DNA of 64,000 nucleotides from Paenibacillus sp. FSL K6-3182 (GTDB lineage Bacteria; Bacillota; Bacilli; Paenibacillales; Paenibacillaceae). Shown here in pieces: positions 16,204-24,836 of the stretch (its first letter is position 1; each line of letters starts with the position of its first letter). The translations under genes and the position numbers were made by a program. The notes under the pieces are model-generated. The model did no database searches. It saw only the letters and a program-made list of their open reading frames with translations, and was not told the origin of the DNA. Location: the NCBI RefSeq assembly GCF_037976325.1, contig NZ_CP150265.1:7071501-7135500 (forward strand), written 5' to 3'.

Positions 16204-17511
16204 TTATTTAACCGTCTTCCAATACTCCACAATATCTTTCGTCAACTCCGCACGATCCGAAGCACCTGCTAAATATTTCTGCATCGATGCGCCAAGCTTA
16301 GCCCAGTGGTCAGCTGGCAGCGTGCTGATGGAATCCTCTGTTTTGCCGTTTGCGATATGTTCAGATATGGACTTTGCAAGCGGATCTTTGGCTTCAAGTG
16401 TAATGTTCTTGAACGCTGGAATAATATTCGCTTTGTTTACGAGGAAGTCTTGACCCTTCTCGCTGTATACCATCCACTCCAAAAACGTTTTTGCAGCAGC
16501 CTGCTGCTCCGCCGTATTTTTTTCCTTGTCGATGACCAAACGCTTCGAAACCGCAGAAGACACTTGTGTATTGCCAAAATCATCTGGATTGTTGCTTATA
16601 GGGACAGGTAGAAAGCCGTATTGCCCGCTTGCCGTATCAAAGCTGCTAATTTGCGGCCAAGCCCAGTTCCCTTGGAACCAGATGCCTACCTCGCCTTTAC
16701 CAAGCACCTCTGGACCACGCTCATAAGTTCCAGACAATGGGGAGGCTTTGTCGATATTGTATTTTGTCATGATGTCGAACGTATCCATTAGTCCATTGAA
16801 AACCTTATTGCTAGCTAAATCGATTGTTCCAGCCTTCAAATCGTCTATAAACTTTGCAACTGCAACCGTATCAGCAGATTGACCCGCGTAAGCCAGCGGC
16901 AAATAGTGTGCTCCCAGCGACCAATCCATTGGAGAGATAATAAGCGGCGCTTTTCCCGAAGCTTCGATTTTCTTGAACAGCTCTTCAAGTGCGCTTGTTG
17001 TGTTGATCGTTGCTGGATCAAATGTTCCGCCTACCGCTTGATCTACAACCGCTTTGTTATAAATAAAACCATAACCTTCAACTGCAAGCGGGAAAGCGTA
17101 GTTTTTACCATCAAATGTCGTTAGCGCCGTGCTGCGGTCAACGGCATCCGCCATCCACTTCTCACCGCTAAGATCAAGAACACGATCCTTGAATTTCTCA
17201 ACATCTCCTGTATCGAGCATCGTAATGGTAGCCGGGTTTCCTGATGCATAAAGCGCAGACGCTTTCTCAAAAGGCGACTGTCCTGCAGGTACCGGTATAA
17301 TTTCAAGCGTAATGTTAGGATTATCCTCTTTAAATACTTTCGCAGCCTCTTCGAGCTGGGCTTGAATCTCGCCCTTCGAGTTAAGCAACGATATCTTTAC
17401 TTCAGAACCTCCATTAGACGATCCCGCGTTATTCGAATTGCCACATGCCGTTACAACCATAACTACCATTAGCGATAATACTATCGCTTGCATCCATTTC
17501 AATGATTTCAT
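16204..17511 (-). CDS. Extracellular sugar-binding lipoprotein of the ABC importer
   Basis: 435 residues with a lipoprotein signal peptide (hydrophobic 8-20, lipobox VVTAC, lipidated Cys at 23) and a Ser/Asn/Gly linker. The rest is a family 1 solute-binding fold with the typical LLNSKGE..., IWFQGNWAWPQI and KTFLEWMVYSEKGQDFL segments. It captures the sugar outside and delivers it to the two permeases encoded downstream. ATG at 17511 follows GGGGG. It is the first gene of the sucrose operon, behind a promoter and LacI-type operator. The preferred ligand (sucrose or a fructo-oligosaccharide) is inferred from scrB and scrK. Confidence 0.93.
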   Translation of the reverse strand: MKSLKWMQAIVLSLMVVMVVTACGNSNNAGSSNGGSEVKISLLNSKGEIQAQLEEAAKVFKEDNPNITLEIIPVPAGQSPFEKASALYASGNPATITMLDTGDVEKFKDRVLDLSGEKWMADAVDRSTALTTFDGKNYAFPLAVEGYGFIYNKAVVDQAVGGTFDPATINTTSALEELFKKIEASGKAPLIISPMDWSLGAHYLPLAYAGQSADTVAVAKFIDDLKAGTIDLASNKVFNGLMDTFDIMTKYNIDKASPLSGTYERGPEVLGKGEVGIWFQGNWAWPQISSFDTASGQYGFLPVPISNNPDDFGNTQVSSAVSKRLVIDKEKNTAEQQAAAKTFLEWMVYSEKGQDFLVNKANIIPAFKNITLEAKDPLAKSISEHIANGKTEDSISTLPADHWAKLGASMQKYLAGASDRAELTKDIVEYWKTVK

Positions 17512-17567
17512 TTGATTGCCCCCAATTTTTTGAGATTGAAAAAGATTGAAAGACGATTTACCGATCG

Positions 17568-17582
17568 TGTAAACCGCTTACA
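17568..17582 (-). promoter_or_regulatory. Palindrome just downstream of the sucrose promoter (operator or cre-like)
   Basis: TGTAAACCGCTTACA is a 15-base palindrome with TGTAA/TTACA arms around a CCG centre. It starts 7 bases past the -10, so it covers the expected transcription start. It resembles a catabolite-response element, but the spacing is one base too long for the B. subtilis consensus. It could be a second operator or a CcpA site. Confidence 0.4.
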
Positions 17583-17588
17583 AAACGT

Positions 17589-17618
17589 ATTATATAATTG
17601 TGAATAAGAGTATGTCAA
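17589..17618 (-). promoter_or_regulatory. Sigma-A promoter of the sucrose operon
   Basis: On the minus strand a perfect TTGACA (17618-17613) and a perfect TATAAT (17594-17589) are 18 bases apart, about 78 bases before the binding-protein ATG. The -35 lies inside the long operator palindrome, so a bound repressor would block RNA polymerase. Confidence 0.85.
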
Positions 17619-17646
17619 TCGTTTGACATGTTAAACGATTGACATA
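17611..17646. promoter_or_regulatory. 36-bp double LacI-type operator
   Basis: Arms TATGTCAATCGTTT (17611-17624) and AAACGATTGACATA (17633-17646) are exact inverse complements around an 8-base centre. Each half also holds a LacI-type near-palindrome with a central CG: TCAATCGTTTGA and TTAAACGATTGA. It lies between the LacI gene and its target operon and covers the -35. It is the likely site for the regulator at 17702-18679. Confidence 0.75.
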
Positions 17647-17654
17647 ACTTTTGA

Positions 17655-17689
17655 AAAAATAAAAAACCCTTGCTACGCTTGGGTTTTTT
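17655..17689 (-). terminator. Intrinsic terminator of the LacI regulator gene
   Basis: Minus-strand AAAAAACCC (17689-17681) pairs with GGGTTTTTT (17669-17661), and more T's follow. It separates the regulator transcript from the sucrose promoter 40 bases further on. Confidence 0.85.
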
Positions 17690-17701
17690 ACGTTTTTTAA
17701 T

Positions 17702-18679
17702 CTATGTAGAAGCTCGTTTAATCAGTTCAACCGGTAAAATATTTACGAATTCGAAAGCTTCCTCGTTTATCTGCTTCATAATCAAATCAATCGCCATTTT
17801 CCCAATTTCTGCAATCGGCTGTTTCACCGTTGTCAGCTCCGGCGTAAGCCATCTGGCTGCGCTAATATCGTCGTAACCGATAATTTTCACATCCTCCGGG
17901 ATTCGTTTGCCAGCGATCACACACTCCTTAACTGCAAAAGCAGCAATAATATCACTCGTTGCGAAAATGCCATCCAGATCGGGATGATCCTGAAACAGCT
18001 GATGTATAATTTGCTCGTACTGGAGTTGATCAAACACATTCATATCAGTCTGAATGATCACATGCTCGATCCCCTTCTCCTTCATCACGGCTTGAAACGC
18101 TTCTGTACGCTGATTTGCGAGCAAATGCAGCTCCAAATTACCGCAAATATGCGCAATTTTTTTGCAGCCTTCACCAACCAGCAATTGTGCCGCAAGGCTC
18201 CCGCCTGCATAATTATCGGAAGAGATATACGGAATTTCACTGCTGATCTGACGATCAATCGTGACAATTGGCGAGTTCAAATGTTTGTACTCATCGACCT
18301 GAAGCGTATGGCTGCCCATAATAATGCCATCCACACGATTGCGCTTCAGCATTTCGATATAATCCTTTTCTTTCTGAGGGTCAAGCTGGGAATTGCAAAG
18401 CAGCATTTTGAAGCCGAGCTCATAAGCATAGTTTTCTATGTGATTCGCGAGCTCGCTAAAAAAAGGATGAGCTACACTAGGTATAATAAGACCAATAACG
18501 TTAGATTGTTTTCTTAGTAATGAGCGGGCAATCTCGTTAGGCTGGTAATTCAATTGCTCCATCGTTTGATAAACCTTCATTCTCGTTGCTTCACTAATAT
18601 AACCCCGATTGTTTAAAACGCGGGAAACCGTCGTCACGGATACGTTCGCTATTTTTGCCACATCGTGTATCGTTGCCAT
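17702..18679 (-). CDS. LacI-family transcriptional regulator of the sucrose operon
   Basis: 325 residues from the ATG at 18679, chosen for AAAGGGG 6 bases upstream and because it gives the standard MATIHDVAKIANVSVTTVSR start; the frame is open to 18715. The N-terminal helix-turn-helix and hinge helix (YQPNEIARSL) are present, then a periplasmic-binding-protein-like effector domain (about 60-325) with DGIIMGSHT and DGIFATSDIIAAF. It most likely represses the adjacent uptake and hydrolysis operon until the sugar is present. The dedicated operator lies just downstream of the gene. It has its own terminator. Confidence 0.92.
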   Translation of the reverse strand: MATIHDVAKIANVSVTTVSRVLNNRGYISEATRMKVYQTMEQLNYQPNEIARSLLRKQSNVIGLIIPSVAHPFFSELANHIENYAYELGFKMLLCNSQLDPQKEKDYIEMLKRNRVDGIIMGSHTLQVDEYKHLNSPIVTIDRQISSEIPYISSDNYAGGSLAAQLLVGEGCKKIAHICGNLELHLLANQRTEAFQAVMKEKGIEHVIIQTDMNVFDQLQYEQIIHQLFQDHPDLDGIFATSDIIAAFAVKECVIAGKRIPEDVKIIGYDDISAARWLTPELTTVKQPIAEIGKMAIDLIMKQINEEAFEFVNILPVELIKRAST

Positions 18680-18777
18680 GGCCGCCCCTTTGCTTATTCC
18701 AGTAGTAGTAACCATTATAGCTAAATGGTTAGCCTTATTATACTTAATAAATATTTCAAAAGTATAGATTGTCCAAA

Positions 18778-18832
18778 CAAAAAGAAGCTGTTTCAGATAA
18801 GCCCTTTGCGACTTATTTGAAACAGCTTCTTT
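18778..18832 (-). terminator. Intrinsic terminator of murA
   Basis: Minus-strand arms starting at 18832 and ending at 18780 pair over about 20 bases (core AAAGAAGCTGTTTCA/TGAAACAGCTTCTTT) around a short loop, followed by TTTGTTTGG. The stem also lies upstream of the LacI gene and separates the two transcripts. Confidence 0.82.
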
Positions 18833-18852
18833 ATCTTGTTCTTATCGGAAAA

Positions 18853-20289
18853 TTAAGCCCACGTCGGCTGAACTTTTAGAACCGCAACTTCTTTCTCACG
18901 CTTAAAGGAAGAAGCTGTATCCACATCAGAAGACGTTGAAGAGATCGCCACTACAGCAGCTGTATCACGTACTGCCGATGTTACTTGGACCGAAACGGAT
19001 GGCTTGCTTGCCGCCGTGTCTTCCTCGCTAATCAGCTCAATACGATGAATATCAGCCCCAAGAGCTGCAAGCTTGCCTGTAATGTTAACATAACCGCGAT
19101 CCACATGATGCAGACCTGTTACTTCAGTCTCGCCTTCCGCCCGCAAAGCCGCACAAATAAGTGCTGCTCCTGCTCTTAAATCGGTAGCGCATACCTTTGC
19201 ACCCGTTAGCGGCATACCGCCATTAACGATAGCTGTACGTCCATCGACTTTAATTTGAGCGTTCATCTTCTGGAATTCCTCGACATGCATAAAACGATTT
19301 TCGAAAACCGTTTCCGTCACAACGCTTGTTCCCTCAGATACGAGGAGAAGAGCCATCATTTGAGATTGCATATCTGTTGGGAAACCTGGATGCGGCAATG
19401 TTTTCACATCAACCGATTTCAATTGCTTGCTCGATTGTACACGAATTCCGTTATCGCTCTCCGTAATTTCTACGCCCATTTCCTGCAGCTTAGAGATTAC
19501 CGGCGTCAAATGATCAGAAATTGCACCTTCAACGAAAACGTCACCGCCTGTAATAGCGGCCGCAATCATGTACGTGCCTGCTTCAACACGGTCAGGAATT
19601 ACATTATGGGCTGCGCCATACATCCGGTCCACGCCTTCAATACGAATAACTCCTGTACCAGCGCCACGAACTTTGCCGCCCATAGCATTGATATAGTTGG
19701 CCAAATCCACGATTTCCGGTTCTTTGGCTGCATTCTCAAGAATCGTTATGCCATCTGCTAAAGCAGCTGCCATCATAATATTTTCCGTTGCGCCTACGCT
19801 GGCTACGTCTAGGTAAATTTTCGCACCCTTAAGACGCGTCTTTGTGCTGGCTTCGATAAAGCCCTGCCCAAGCGTAATTTCAGCGCCCATCGCTTCAAAG
19901 CCCTTCAAATGCTGATCAATCGGACGAGTGCCGATCGCACAGCCGCCAGGCAATGAAATTCTTACCTTGCCTATCCGACCAAGAAGAGGACCCATAACTA
20001 AGAAGGATGCCCGCATTTTTCGAATAAGCTCATAAGGAGCTTCATAAGTCGTAATGGTCTGCGCTGTAATACGCATCGTTTCATTATTATAGGATAATTG
20101 TGCGCCTAAAGAGGCAAGCACCTTCTGAATCGTCATAACGTCGTCGAGGAGGGGTACGTCATAGATGACGCTGTCTCCTTCTGTCGCCAATAATGAGGCC
20201 GCTAAAATGGGGAGTACTGCATTTTTTGCTCCGCTAACACGGACCGTTCCCTTCAAACGCTGGCCTCCGCGGACGATAATTTTGGTCAT
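18853..20289 (-). CDS. murA: UDP-N-acetylglucosamine 1-carboxyvinyltransferase MurA with C-terminal extension
   Basis: 478 residues. It transfers enolpyruvate from PEP to UDP-GlcNAc, the first committed step of peptidoglycan synthesis in the cytoplasm. Seen: substrate-binding K22-N23 ([13 protein letters not shown]) and the catalytic Cys117 in [13 protein letters not shown], so the fosfomycin-sensitive type. The family fold ends near residue 422 ([14 protein letters not shown]). About 55 further residues rich in Ser, Val, Ala and Thr follow (to KVQPTWA), which usual MurA proteins of about 420-436 residues lack. ATG at 20289. Its position next to ywzB matches B. subtilis murAA. Confidence 0.95.
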   Translation of the reverse strand: MTKIIVRGGQRLKGTVRVSGAKNAVLPILAASLLATEGDSVIYDVPLLDDVMTIQKVLASLGAQLSYNNETMRITAQTITTYEAPYELIRKMRASFLVMGPLLGRIGKVRISLPGGCAIGTRPIDQHLKGFEAMGAEITLGQGFIEASTKTRLKGAKIYLDVASVGATENIMMAAALADGITILENAAKEPEIVDLANYINAMGGKVRGAGTGVIRIEGVDRMYGAAHNVIPDRVEAGTYMIAAAITGGDVFVEGAISDHLTPVISKLQEMGVEITESDNGIRVQSSKQLKSVDVKTLPHPGFPTDMQSQMMALLLVSEGTSVVTETVFENRFMHVEEFQKMNAQIKVDGRTAIVNGGMPLTGAKVCATDLRAGAALICAALRAEGETEVTGLHHVDRGYVNITGKLAALGADIHRIELISEEDTAASKPSVSVQVTSAVRDTAAVVAISSTSSDVDTASSFKREKEVAVLKVQPTWA

Positions 20290-20589
20290 CTTTTGGTTCC
20301 CTCCGCGAACTGCATTTTCTATTTCCTATTTGTGAAAAAAAAGGTTTATCTCACTTTACCCAACCTTCATCTTATCACTCAATTACACCAATCGACAAGC
20401 GTTATATTATTACCATTTTTTACATGTCATTCCCAGCGCATTTTATGACTTTTTTCTCCAAAAACGTCTCTTTTTCACGAAAAAACTACGTTTCCGGTTC
20501 GATTACGGGTCCTGATTTATACCTATTCGCAAGCCAACTGCTTTTTGAGACCGTCATGTATTACCCATTGTTGACATGTTTCGCTTTTG
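20290..20589. other. 300-base intergenic region between ywzB and murA
   Basis: No protein-like frame is seen. On the minus strand TTGTCG and TAAGAT spaced 18 bases apart (about 20399-20370) could be a weak sigma-A promoter for murA, about 80 bases upstream of its ATG. Several homopolymer A/T runs occur near 20330-20480. Confidence 0.35.
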
Positions 20590-20856
20590 TTATTCGACAA
20601 ACGATTTGAGAAGAACGGTGTAGCCCCAATATTCCAAGATGAATTTTGCTAACAAATGACCCATTATAATTGCAACAAATACTTGAAACAAACGAGCCTT
20701 TGGACTCTTTGGAAAACGAAAAAAAGCTTCCCATTTCACCTCTTGCAGTACAAACCACACCAAAATAATGCTAAGAATAACAATGATAATAGAAAACAAC
20801 CCGGTCATTCCGGTGTAGTTTTGCAAACCATTTATAAGACCGTAATTTACGTCCAT
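20590..20856 (-). CDS. ywzB: YwzB/DUF1146 family small membrane protein
   Basis: 88 residues with two membrane helices (about 19-40 and 59-80) joined by a basic loop (EVKWEAFFRFPKSPKARLF). This size and layout are those of the DUF1146 proteins encoded between the atp operon and murA in Bacillus. Function unknown. ATG at 20856 follows AGGAGG closely (4 bases). Here 21 kb of nuo, ger, MCP and subtilisin genes separate it from atpC. Confidence 0.85.
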   Translation of the reverse strand: MDVNYGLINGLQNYTGMTGLFSIIIVILSIILVWFVLQEVKWEAFFRFPKSPKARLFQVFVAIIMGHLLAKFILEYWGYTVLLKSFVE

Positions 20857-20972
20857 GATGCCTCCTGAGCTTTTTCATGTTTTAAGCTTCAAACTCAAGC
20901 AGCTTTAAAAGCAGCATTTATCTTGCTTCATATTATTAACGTAACTGGAAGTCATTTTGTTTGATGAAAATA

Positions 20973-23900
20973 TTAGGCGATAAATCGGTGGAGCAGCACC
21001 GTATAATCTGCACGGCTAGCCTGCAGGCTAGGTTTATACAGATTTGACTCTATCCCTTCAATTTGTTTGTTCAACTTCATGGCATACAGCATGGGTGCTG
21101 ACCAATGAGACTTTGGTACATCGGCGAACGGATCAATGACAGGCAGCTTAGGCCGTACACCTTCCGCATAACCGATAATCATTGCCATTTCCGCCCTTGT
21201 AATCGGCTGATCCGGCTTGAACTCGCCATTCGGGAATCCTTTTACCCAGCCTTGCTCTACAGCCCTCGTAATCGCATCATTAGCCCAATGTTTTAATGGG
21301 ACGTCTTTGAATCGCTTCCCTTGCACGCGACTTGATGAAGCTGGCTTATATGCCTTCACAACCATGGAAACGGCCTCAGCTCGCGTTATGGAGCGTCTAG
21401 GCTCAAAGCGATTTTGTCCTGTTCCGTTAATAATGCCTTTTTTGTTTAACGCGACGATTTCATTTTGAGCCCAATGGCCTTTAATATCACGGAATCCAGC
21501 AATCAACTCCTCTGATTTCACCTTTAAGCGATAATACTGCTTGTCAAAAGGAGCATCTGCTTCCAGCTTCACGTAATACACTCCAGGCTGCAGCAGCTTT
21601 TCTTCGGTTTGCAGCTTCCCGCTTGCTTTTGTTTTGGATGCCGTAAGCTGCTTCATCCGTTTATCATAGAGCAAGAGGCTCAAATCAACATCAAGCGGTA
21701 CACCGTTTACCGTCATGCTGATAATGCTGGCGTTTGAAACCCGGATTTGAAACCAATCTACGTCGGAGTAGCTGCTAATTACACCAAGGTACTCCGTACC
21801 TGGATTAATCATGAACGCCTCGTACGATTTATTGTTTGGTTCATTCGGATCATCATATTTTGGCATATAATCCATCTTCAATATGTAGGTGCCTATGGTC
21901 GGACTAGCTTCTGAGGAGATTGCATTGTGAACACGAATATAATATTTACCAGGAGTCACAGTTATGACTGGTGACTGCTCAGTCTCCCCTTCACCCTCAT
22001 CATCGTACACCATTAATTGCTGACCTGCCTTCTGTATAGCAAGCCCTGGATCAATACGTGCCGTATTCGTACTAAGCGTCAGACTTAGCTTTCCGCTCTG
22101 AGTAAAGGTTACCGTAAACCAGTCGCGATCGGCGGTTTGATGAAAGTTGCCCGTAATCGACTGCGTACGAGGCTGCAATGTATAAGCTTCAAAAGATTTA
22201 TCATTTTTTTCGTAATCGTCCGGCTTCATCGTAAAAGTAGACGTGAGCAGATAAGGCAATTCATCGTTGCTGCTCTGATTGATGAGCTCCAGATGAATGA
22301 GCTGCCGCCCTTTTTTAACCTCAAGATCAATGGACCTGCTTGCAAGCTTCGTATCGCTCGTACTTTGCTTCACGCCATTCATGTAATGGGTGAGCCTAAC
22401 AGGCGGAACAATCTTTCCGCTAGGAACAAGTCCTTCATATTGTATGGTCAACGTGCCATCATACGGCGCATCGATTTGATACCAATCATGGTCGGATACG
22501 CCCTGCAGCAAAGCCGAAATTTGGCTGTTCAGCGGAAACCTTGCAGCAGTTGATTGGGTGTCATTTGGTTCGAAGCCGTCTGGTTTCAAGGTTGAACGTA
22601 CCGCTTGGTCGATCTGCAGCACACCGTAACCTGACGTGCTGTCCGCACCTGGCGGCCCAATATCCTTAGCTGTTTGGCGCAGCAGCTCGCGTATCTGGTA
22701 AGGCTTCATGTCCTTGTAGCGAGCCCATATGAGCGCTGCAGCAGCTGCGGCTTGCGGAGCCGCCATTGAAGTTCCTTCTTCTTTCTTATAGAGTCCACCA
22801 ATGGCTGTTGTATATACATTCCAAGGTGCGACAAGGTCAAGCTCAGTCCCTCGATTCGATCGACTATCGACCGTATTATTCGACTTGACGCCACCGACAG
22901 CGAGTACCGTCGGATAAGCTGCCGGGTATTTTACCGCAGCTTTCTCTCCAAAGGTGACGCCGTCATTGCCTGCCGCTGCTACAAGCAGTACGTTTTTGCT
23001 TTCCGCATATTGTACAATGTCGAGCATGTACGGAGAATATCGATGAAGGCCAACCGACAGCACAACGATGCTTGCTCCGCTGCGAACGGCGTACAATATG
23101 GCTTCGCCGAGCTCCTGCTCTGTTCCGTCACCTCGGTGATCCAGCGCTTTTATCGGCATGATTTTGGCTTTCCACAGTATGCCTGATACGCCAATGCCGT
23201 TATTTCCTACAGCTGCGATAACACCCGCTACACTTGTACCGTGCCCATTGTCATCATCGGGCGACTCACCAGGGCTCACTAGATTAGCGCCTGGAACAAG
23301 ATTAGGCTTCAAATCCGGATGTTCCAAATCAACACCTGTATCCACGATCGCTATCGTAAGCTGCTGCTGCTCGCGAACGGTTTCCCACGCCTTTTGCGCG
23401 CCGATCTGACTGAGATAAAGCTCCTTAGACAACTCAGGATCATTTGCTTTCAGTACTGTTGCCGCTGCCGCAATCTTCGCTGTGGAAGCAGCCTCAGACT
23501 CCTGCGGCGCCGCTGGCGGTGTCGATGGAGTCTCTGGAGGCGCTGCTTCGGTAGGTACAGAAGCTGCCGGTGATACATTGGATGGTGAAGAGCCTGTAGG
23601 CCGCGCATTGCTGCGCGCGGCCTCTGAGCCTGCCGAGGCTGCGTCCTCCGACTCGCCGGCAGGCAGAGCAAGCATATGCACCCTATTGTTCGGGTGCACG
23701 TACTCTACGCCCGGCAGGCTTCGCAGCCGGTCGAGCCATTCCTGTACGTCCGCGCCTTCAGCGGCCGGACGTACGAGCATGACCGCCGCCTCATTCTGGC
23801 GGCGGAGCACCTCTGTCCCGCGCAGCTCATGTGCTAGCGCGGGGTCACGCCATTTGAGCAGCCAGCTTTGCGGCTGCTCTGCATCGGCGCCTTCGGCGCC

Positions 23901-24224
23901 CTCAGCCGCATGGGATGCTGCGGCCAGCGCCGTAGGCGCCGCTCCGAGAGCGAACCCTGCGGGGGCTATGCCCCCGAGGGTGATGCTCCCGATCAGCAGC
24001 GCGGGCAGCGCGCGACGAAGGAGCTTGCGCGCGGCGAGCGTGGCAATGGCGATTGCTTGCAAAGACAAGCGAGCTTTATGCTTTTTGAGCGCAGAGCCCA
24101 GTCGATCATCAGATGGGCTCTGACTAATCATTTGTGAATTTCGTAATCGCTTTGGTTCTTTTTGAGTGCTCATCATTTTCTGCCTTTTCGTATGAAACGG
24201 GTTATGGTTTGTTCCCACTTTCAA
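20973..24224 (-). CDS. Surface-anchored subtilisin-like serine protease with PPC and SLH domains
   Basis: 1083 residues from TTG at 24224 (AAGGA 8 bases upstream); an ATG pair at 24176-24171 is an alternative. An unusually long basic N-region precedes a signal peptide (about 70-103). A propeptide-like segment (about 118-186) and a Ser/Pro/Ala linker (187-255) follow. The S8 catalytic domain has D295 (IVDTGVD), H328 (NGHGTSVAG), N420 and S486 (GTSMAAPQ). Three PPC domains follow (about 555-890), then three C-terminal SLH repeats that bind the secondary cell wall polymer. A secreted, wall-displayed protease is inferred. The 5' third is far richer in GC than its surroundings. Confidence 0.93.
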   Translation of the reverse strand: MKVGTNHNPFHTKRQKMMSTQKEPKRLRNSQMISQSPSDDRLGSALKKHKARLSLQAIAIATLAARKLLRRALPALLIGSITLGGIAPAGFALGAAPTALAAASHAAEGAEGADAEQPQSWLLKWRDPALAHELRGTEVLRRQNEAAVMLVRPAAEGADVQEWLDRLRSLPGVEYVHPNNRVHMLALPAGESEDAASAGSEAARSNARPTGSSPSNVSPAASVPTEAAPPETPSTPPAAPQESEAASTAKIAAAATVLKANDPELSKELYLSQIGAQKAWETVREQQQLTIAIVDTGVDLEHPDLKPNLVPGANLVSPGESPDDDNGHGTSVAGVIAAVGNNGIGVSGILWKAKIMPIKALDHRGDGTEQELGEAILYAVRSGASIVVLSVGLHRYSPYMLDIVQYAESKNVLLVAAAGNDGVTFGEKAAVKYPAAYPTVLAVGGVKSNNTVDSRSNRGTELDLVAPWNVYTTAIGGLYKKEEGTSMAAPQAAAAAALIWARYKDMKPYQIRELLRQTAKDIGPPGADSTSGYGVLQIDQAVRSTLKPDGFEPNDTQSTAARFPLNSQISALLQGVSDHDWYQIDAPYDGTLTIQYEGLVPSGKIVPPVRLTHYMNGVKQSTSDTKLASRSIDLEVKKGRQLIHLELINQSSNDELPYLLTSTFTMKPDDYEKNDKSFEAYTLQPRTQSITGNFHQTADRDWFTVTFTQSGKLSLTLSTNTARIDPGLAIQKAGQQLMVYDDEGEGETEQSPVITVTPGKYYIRVHNAISSEASPTIGTYILKMDYMPKYDDPNEPNNKSYEAFMINPGTEYLGVISSYSDVDWFQIRVSNASIISMTVNGVPLDVDLSLLLYDKRMKQLTASKTKASGKLQTEEKLLQPGVYYVKLEADAPFDKQYYRLKVKSEELIAGFRDIKGHWAQNEIVALNKKGIINGTGQNRFEPRRSITRAEAVSMVVKAYKPASSSRVQGKRFKDVPLKHWANDAITRAVEQGWVKGFPNGEFKPDQPITRAEMAMIIGYAEGVRPKLPVIDPFADVPKSHWSAPMLYAMKLNKQIEGIESNLYKPSLQASRADYTVLLHRFIA

Positions 24225-24836
24225 TTGGATATTCCTTAACTACAATTTCTCTTTGCAGGTATCAATTCCCTTGTTTCTGTAAGACAAAAAGGACAAAAGT
24301 CCTACAACTATCCCGCTCCATAGCTCGGAACGTCAGTATTCGGCACAAACTATTATTTCCCGGTAAATATAGACGAGCGGCAACACTGGTCCACATAGAT
24401 AGAATAGTACTTCATGTCTACCTATACGATGAACCTATACTCCCCCTGCTGCACATTACCCGCAACATTCTCCGCTGAAACACCGAATTATATTTCTGCT
24501 CGTAATTCCTGATTAAAACAGCGTTAGACAGCTTCTTCTCTTCTTGCTATATGCAAGGAAAATAAATATAGAAATAACTATAGTCCATCCATTACTATCA
24601 TCATATCTAAAACTGCCGCTACAGTCTGTGTCCTTAACAGTAACTTTAACTATGATGCTGCTTTTTAGCTTATAAACTACTTTCTATTTCCCCTGTGCCA
24701 CCTCGAAAATCCCATTCATCGAGTAAACAAAAAAATAGATCGTTTAAATAGACATCATTTCCTCATCTACTTAAACGACCTATTATTTTCACACCTTTAG
24801 AATACGAATGCTTCGCATCACTCTACTACAATCTGC
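24225..24836. other. 612-base intergenic region upstream of the subtilisin gene
   Basis: No convincing coding frame on either strand. It holds the nuoN terminator (24727-24784). A small hairpin with a T run on the minus strand (AGGACTTTTGTCCT at 24303-24290, then TTTTT) lies about 65 bases before the protease start. The rest is plain AT-rich sequence. I recognise no known riboswitch here. Confidence 0.5.
24727..24784 (-). terminator. Intrinsic terminator of the nuo operon
   Basis: Minus-strand arms at 24784-24766 and 24752-24734 pair over 19 bases with two G-U pairs (core GTCGTTTAAGTAGA/TCTATTTAAACGAT) and are followed by seven T's. It lies 50 bases past the nuoN stop. Confidence 0.85.

Noticed and set aside
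23482..24123. Plus-strand Ala/Ser-rich open frame opposite the GC-rich front of the protease
   Set aside because: It is explained by the high GC of the protease linker, which suppresses stop codons on the other strand.
24134..24478. Plus-strand open frame of 114 codons upstream of the protease
   Set aside because: No ribosome site and no consistent protein character; it runs out of the protease coding region into the leader.
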